DNA of 64,000 bases from Kurthia huakuii LAM0618 (lineage in GTDB: Bacteria > Bacillota > Bacilli > Bacillales_A > Planococcaceae), in assembly GCF_000505545.1 (NCBI RefSeq), contig NZ_AYTB01000015.1:186001-250000 (forward strand), written 5' to 3'. Positions 62,524-64,000 of this stretch are shown here, piece after piece; position 1 is the stretch's first letter; each line of letters starts with the position of its first letter. The position numbers and the translations under genes are program-made. A model generated the notes under the pieces. It was not told the DNA's origin, searched no databases, and saw only the letters and a program-made list of their open reading frames with translations.

Positions 62524-62557
62524 CTTAGTTTTTTTAAGATGGTCGCTAAGAACATCT
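62524..62557 (-). promoter_or_regulatory. Second preQ1-I riboswitch, between queF and queC
   Basis: On the minus strand the sequence has stem AGATG / CATCT with loop TTCTTAGCGAC, then TTAAAAAAACTAAG. This is the preQ1-I pattern (stem, loop starting UUC and containing GC, then the A-rich tail ending AACUAA). The stem differs from the first copy (AGAGG / CCTCT) with pairing kept. It starts 5 bases after the queF stop and is followed by its own terminator. Confidence 0.7.
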
Positions 62558-62562
62558 ATACA

Positions 62563-63063
62563 TTATCGATTATCAACTTTTTCAGGGTACATATCATGAT
62601 TCATTAAACGGTGCATTGCCATGTCTTCATATTTTGTACCAGGGCGGCCGTAGTTACACCATGGATCGATAGATAAGCCACCACGCGGCGTAAATTTACC
62701 CCATACTTCAATGTAGCGAGGGTCTAACAGTTTAATTAAATCATCCATAATTTTATTCATGCAATCTTCGTGGAAATCTCCATGATTACGGAAACTAAAT
62801 AAATAAAGCTTTAGTGATTTACTTTCAACCATTTTTTTGTCGGGAATATATGAAATATAAATCGTCGCAAAATCAGGCTGCTTTGTCATCGGGCATAGGC
62901 TCGTAAATTCAGGGCAATTGAATTTGACGAAAAAATCACGACCCGCATGAAGATTATCTACCGCTTCTAATACCTCTGGGGCATAGTTAAAAGCATATTG
63001 TGTGTGTTGGTTACCGAGCAATGTTAAATCGCTCAGCCCTTGGTCATCTGTTCGATGAGACAT
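62563..63063 (-). CDS. queF: NADPH-dependent preQ0 reductase QueF
   Basis: The 166-residue protein is the short, single-domain form of QueF. It has the catalytic Cys in [20 protein letters not shown], the substrate-binding [21 protein letters not shown] and [12 protein letters not shown]. It reduces preQ0 to preQ1. ATG 63063 has AAGGAGG upstream. The longer frame to 63141 runs into the terminator. First gene of the operon. Confidence 0.95.
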   Translation of the reverse strand: MSHRTDDQGLSDLTLLGNQHTQYAFNYAPEVLEAVDNLHAGRDFFVKFNCPEFTSLCPMTKQPDFATIYISYIPDKKMVESKSLKLYLFSFRNHGDFHEDCMNKIMDDLIKLLDPRYIEVWGKFTPRGGLSIDPWCNYGRPGTKYEDMAMHRLMNHDMYPEKVDNR

Positions 63064-63100
63064 TTTAATTCCTCCTTCCGCTAGAAGAAGAGAAAACATG

Positions 63101-63130
63101 AAAAAAGCCGTATCCACTATTGGATACGGC
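63101..63130 (-). terminator. Riboswitch-controlled terminator in front of queF
   Basis: On the minus strand, arms GCCGTATCCA and TGGATACGGC around ATAG, then TTTTTT. Confidence 0.85.
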
Positions 63131-63150
63131 ATAACAGTCATATAATCCCA

Positions 63151-63187
63151 TAGTTTTTTATAGAGGGTTTCGTGCTATGAACCTCTT
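63151..63187 (-). promoter_or_regulatory. preQ1-I riboswitch controlling queF
   Basis: On the minus strand, AGAGGTTC, a short loop, CCCTCT and then ATAAAAAACTA give a nearly ideal preQ1-I aptamer. The terminator at 63101-63130 is its expression platform. Confidence 0.93.
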
Positions 63188-63243
63188 CTTATAGCTTTGT
63201 GACTTTAATTTACCATACATGGATACAATAAACAATGTTTTCT

Positions 63244-63702
63244 TTAAAAAGAAAGATTTGTACGATAAACCATCCATGTATCCATTTCTACAAAACCATA
63301 TTTTATATAAACTGGTTTTCCCATAGTAGATGCCTCTAACAGTAAGACATGAATGTGGCGTTTTTTCGCCTCATCAACTAATTTATCAAGCAATGCACTA
63401 GCGAGGCCTTGACCACGAAAAGCACTATGCGTATAAACATTCGTAATATAACCTTTCATGCCGCTCGGATTTGTATAGCTTGGTGGAAAAGCATAAAAGA
63501 CGACGCCCGCTGTAGCGATAATCGTGTCTTGCTCCTCTACAATCCATTGAATAAGCGAGCCATCTGACAAGTGATGCTCAAAAAAAGCGGTCAATTCTTT
63601 ATTAATGATTGTATCGGGAATACTCCCTTCATCAATTAATTGTCGCTTTCGAAGCTCGATTAATGTCGGAATATCTTGTGGCGTTGCAAGGCGGTATAGC
63701 AT
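63244..63702 (-). CDS. GNAT family N-acetyltransferase
   Basis: The 152-residue protein has the start YRLATPQDIPTLIELRKRQL, the acetyl-CoA loop HSAFRGQGLASALLDKLVDEA (about 91-111) and the last motif GKPVYIKYGFVEMDTW. Acceptor unknown. AGGAGC precedes the ATG. It stands alone. Confidence 0.85.
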   Translation of the reverse strand: MLYRLATPQDIPTLIELRKRQLIDEGSIPDTIINKELTAFFEHHLSDGSLIQWIVEEQDTIIATAGVVFYAFPPSYTNPSGMKGYITNVYTHSAFRGQGLASALLDKLVDEAKKRHIHVLLLEASTMGKPVYIKYGFVEMDTWMVYRTNLSF

Positions 63703-63736
63703 ATGAACAGCTCCTTTTTAAATAGTGTACAAGTAT

Positions 63737-63752
63737 TGGCACGTGCGTTGCT
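63737..63752 (+). promoter_or_regulatory. Sigma-54 (SigL) promoter
   Basis: TGGCAC-GTGCG-TTGCT fits the -24/-12 consensus TGGCAC-N5-TTGCW at every defined base. It points towards the gene at 63899. Confidence 0.75.
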
Positions 63753-63898
63753 GAAAATATTATCGTATGTTATAAGGAATCGTCAATTTTATTAAAATGA
63801 CGCCTTTTCAATTTCTTTCCCCCGTCATATTTAGTAAAATAAAGGACACACTACTTATCCTTTTGCCATTGGTGAATCGCGTATGAGGAGGGCTTTCG

Positions 63899-64000
63899 AT
63901 GAATGTAAAAGAGCATGTCTGGAAAGGTTTTATTGCACAAAATTCAGTTGATTTAACAATTCTCTCACAAGAAGTAGCAGCGTCTTGGCTCCAGTGCCGA
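63899..64000 (+). CDS. N-terminus of a sigma-54-dependent activator, cut by the window edge
   Basis: The 34 visible codons read MNVKEHVWKGFIAQNSVDLT and then ILSQEVAASWLQCR. The SWxxCR motif near the start, after a W-x-x-F-I segment, is typical of AcoR-like enhancer-binding proteins with a GAF sensor. GAGGAGGG is 6 bases before the ATG. The central AAA+ domain lies outside the window, so the call rests on the N-terminal motif and the -24/-12 promoter upstream. Confidence 0.6.
   Translation, partial: MNVKEHVWKGFIAQNSVDLTILSQEVAASWLQCR

Noticed and set aside
1-64000. CRISPR arrays, tRNA and rRNA genes, prophage modules
   Set aside because: No regularly spaced repeats, no cloverleaf-like sequences with CCA-type ends and no rRNA or phage structural genes were found on either strand by eye.

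Overview
The window looks like a piece of a low-GC Gram-positive chromosome from the order Bacillales, most likely a Planococcaceae/Kurthia-like or Bacillus-like organism. This rests on AGGAGG ribosome binding sites, frequent TTG/GTG starts, the cobalamin gene order first described in Bacillus megaterium, preQ1-I riboswitches, CodY- and CcpA-like sites and lipobox lipoproteins. The genus is inference. No rRNA, tRNA, CRISPR array or prophage was found.

Layout. 1-4.2 kb is an accessory patch: small membrane proteins, a CPCC protein, a HIT protein, a frameshifted XRE regulator beside a 38-bp palindrome, a GNAT gene with a nonsense codon, and dispersed repeats. 4.3-13.2 kb holds an unknown protein, a GNAT, an SH3 protein, a pirin, a decayed ANT(6)-like gene, a methyltransferase, a gene-poor 1 kb with a 541-bp segment bounded by inverted repeats, DegV and a drug-efflux-type ABC pair. 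13.2-30 kb is the core of the window. A leftward cobalt importer operon (cbiMNQO plus a lipoprotein) and a rightward anaerobic cobalamin operon (cbiH60-J-C-D-ET-L-F-G-A, sumT, a cbiY-like nitroreductase, btuR, cobQ/cbiP) diverge from an 860-bp region carrying two head-to-head cobalamin riboswitches. Cobalt uptake and corrin ring synthesis would therefore be shut down together when the coenzyme is plentiful.

30-34 kb is again accessory: a DUF3885-like remnant, GNATs and a TnpB gene with an internal deletion. 34-51.7 kb contains TetR-controlled dehydrogenases, a split chromate transporter, a nucleoside transporter, cardiolipin synthase, an MFS carrier, an amino-acid ABC transporter without its own ATPase, an SCP2 protein, a LysR regulator and a soluble PAS chemoreceptor. 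51.7-52.8 kb has a possible structured small RNA. 52.8-61.2 kb carries thioredoxin, two paralogous beta-lactamase-fold proteins (one without catalytic residues), a damaged mhqD/mhqE-like pair, and a Crp/Fnr regulator beside a sulfonate/nitrate-type ABC importer.

61.2-63.2 kb is a queuosine operon (queF-queC-yhhQ) with two preQ1-I riboswitches, one in front of queF and a second, diverged one between queF and queC. The window ends inside a sigma-54 activator gene that lies downstream of an excellent -24/-12 promoter.
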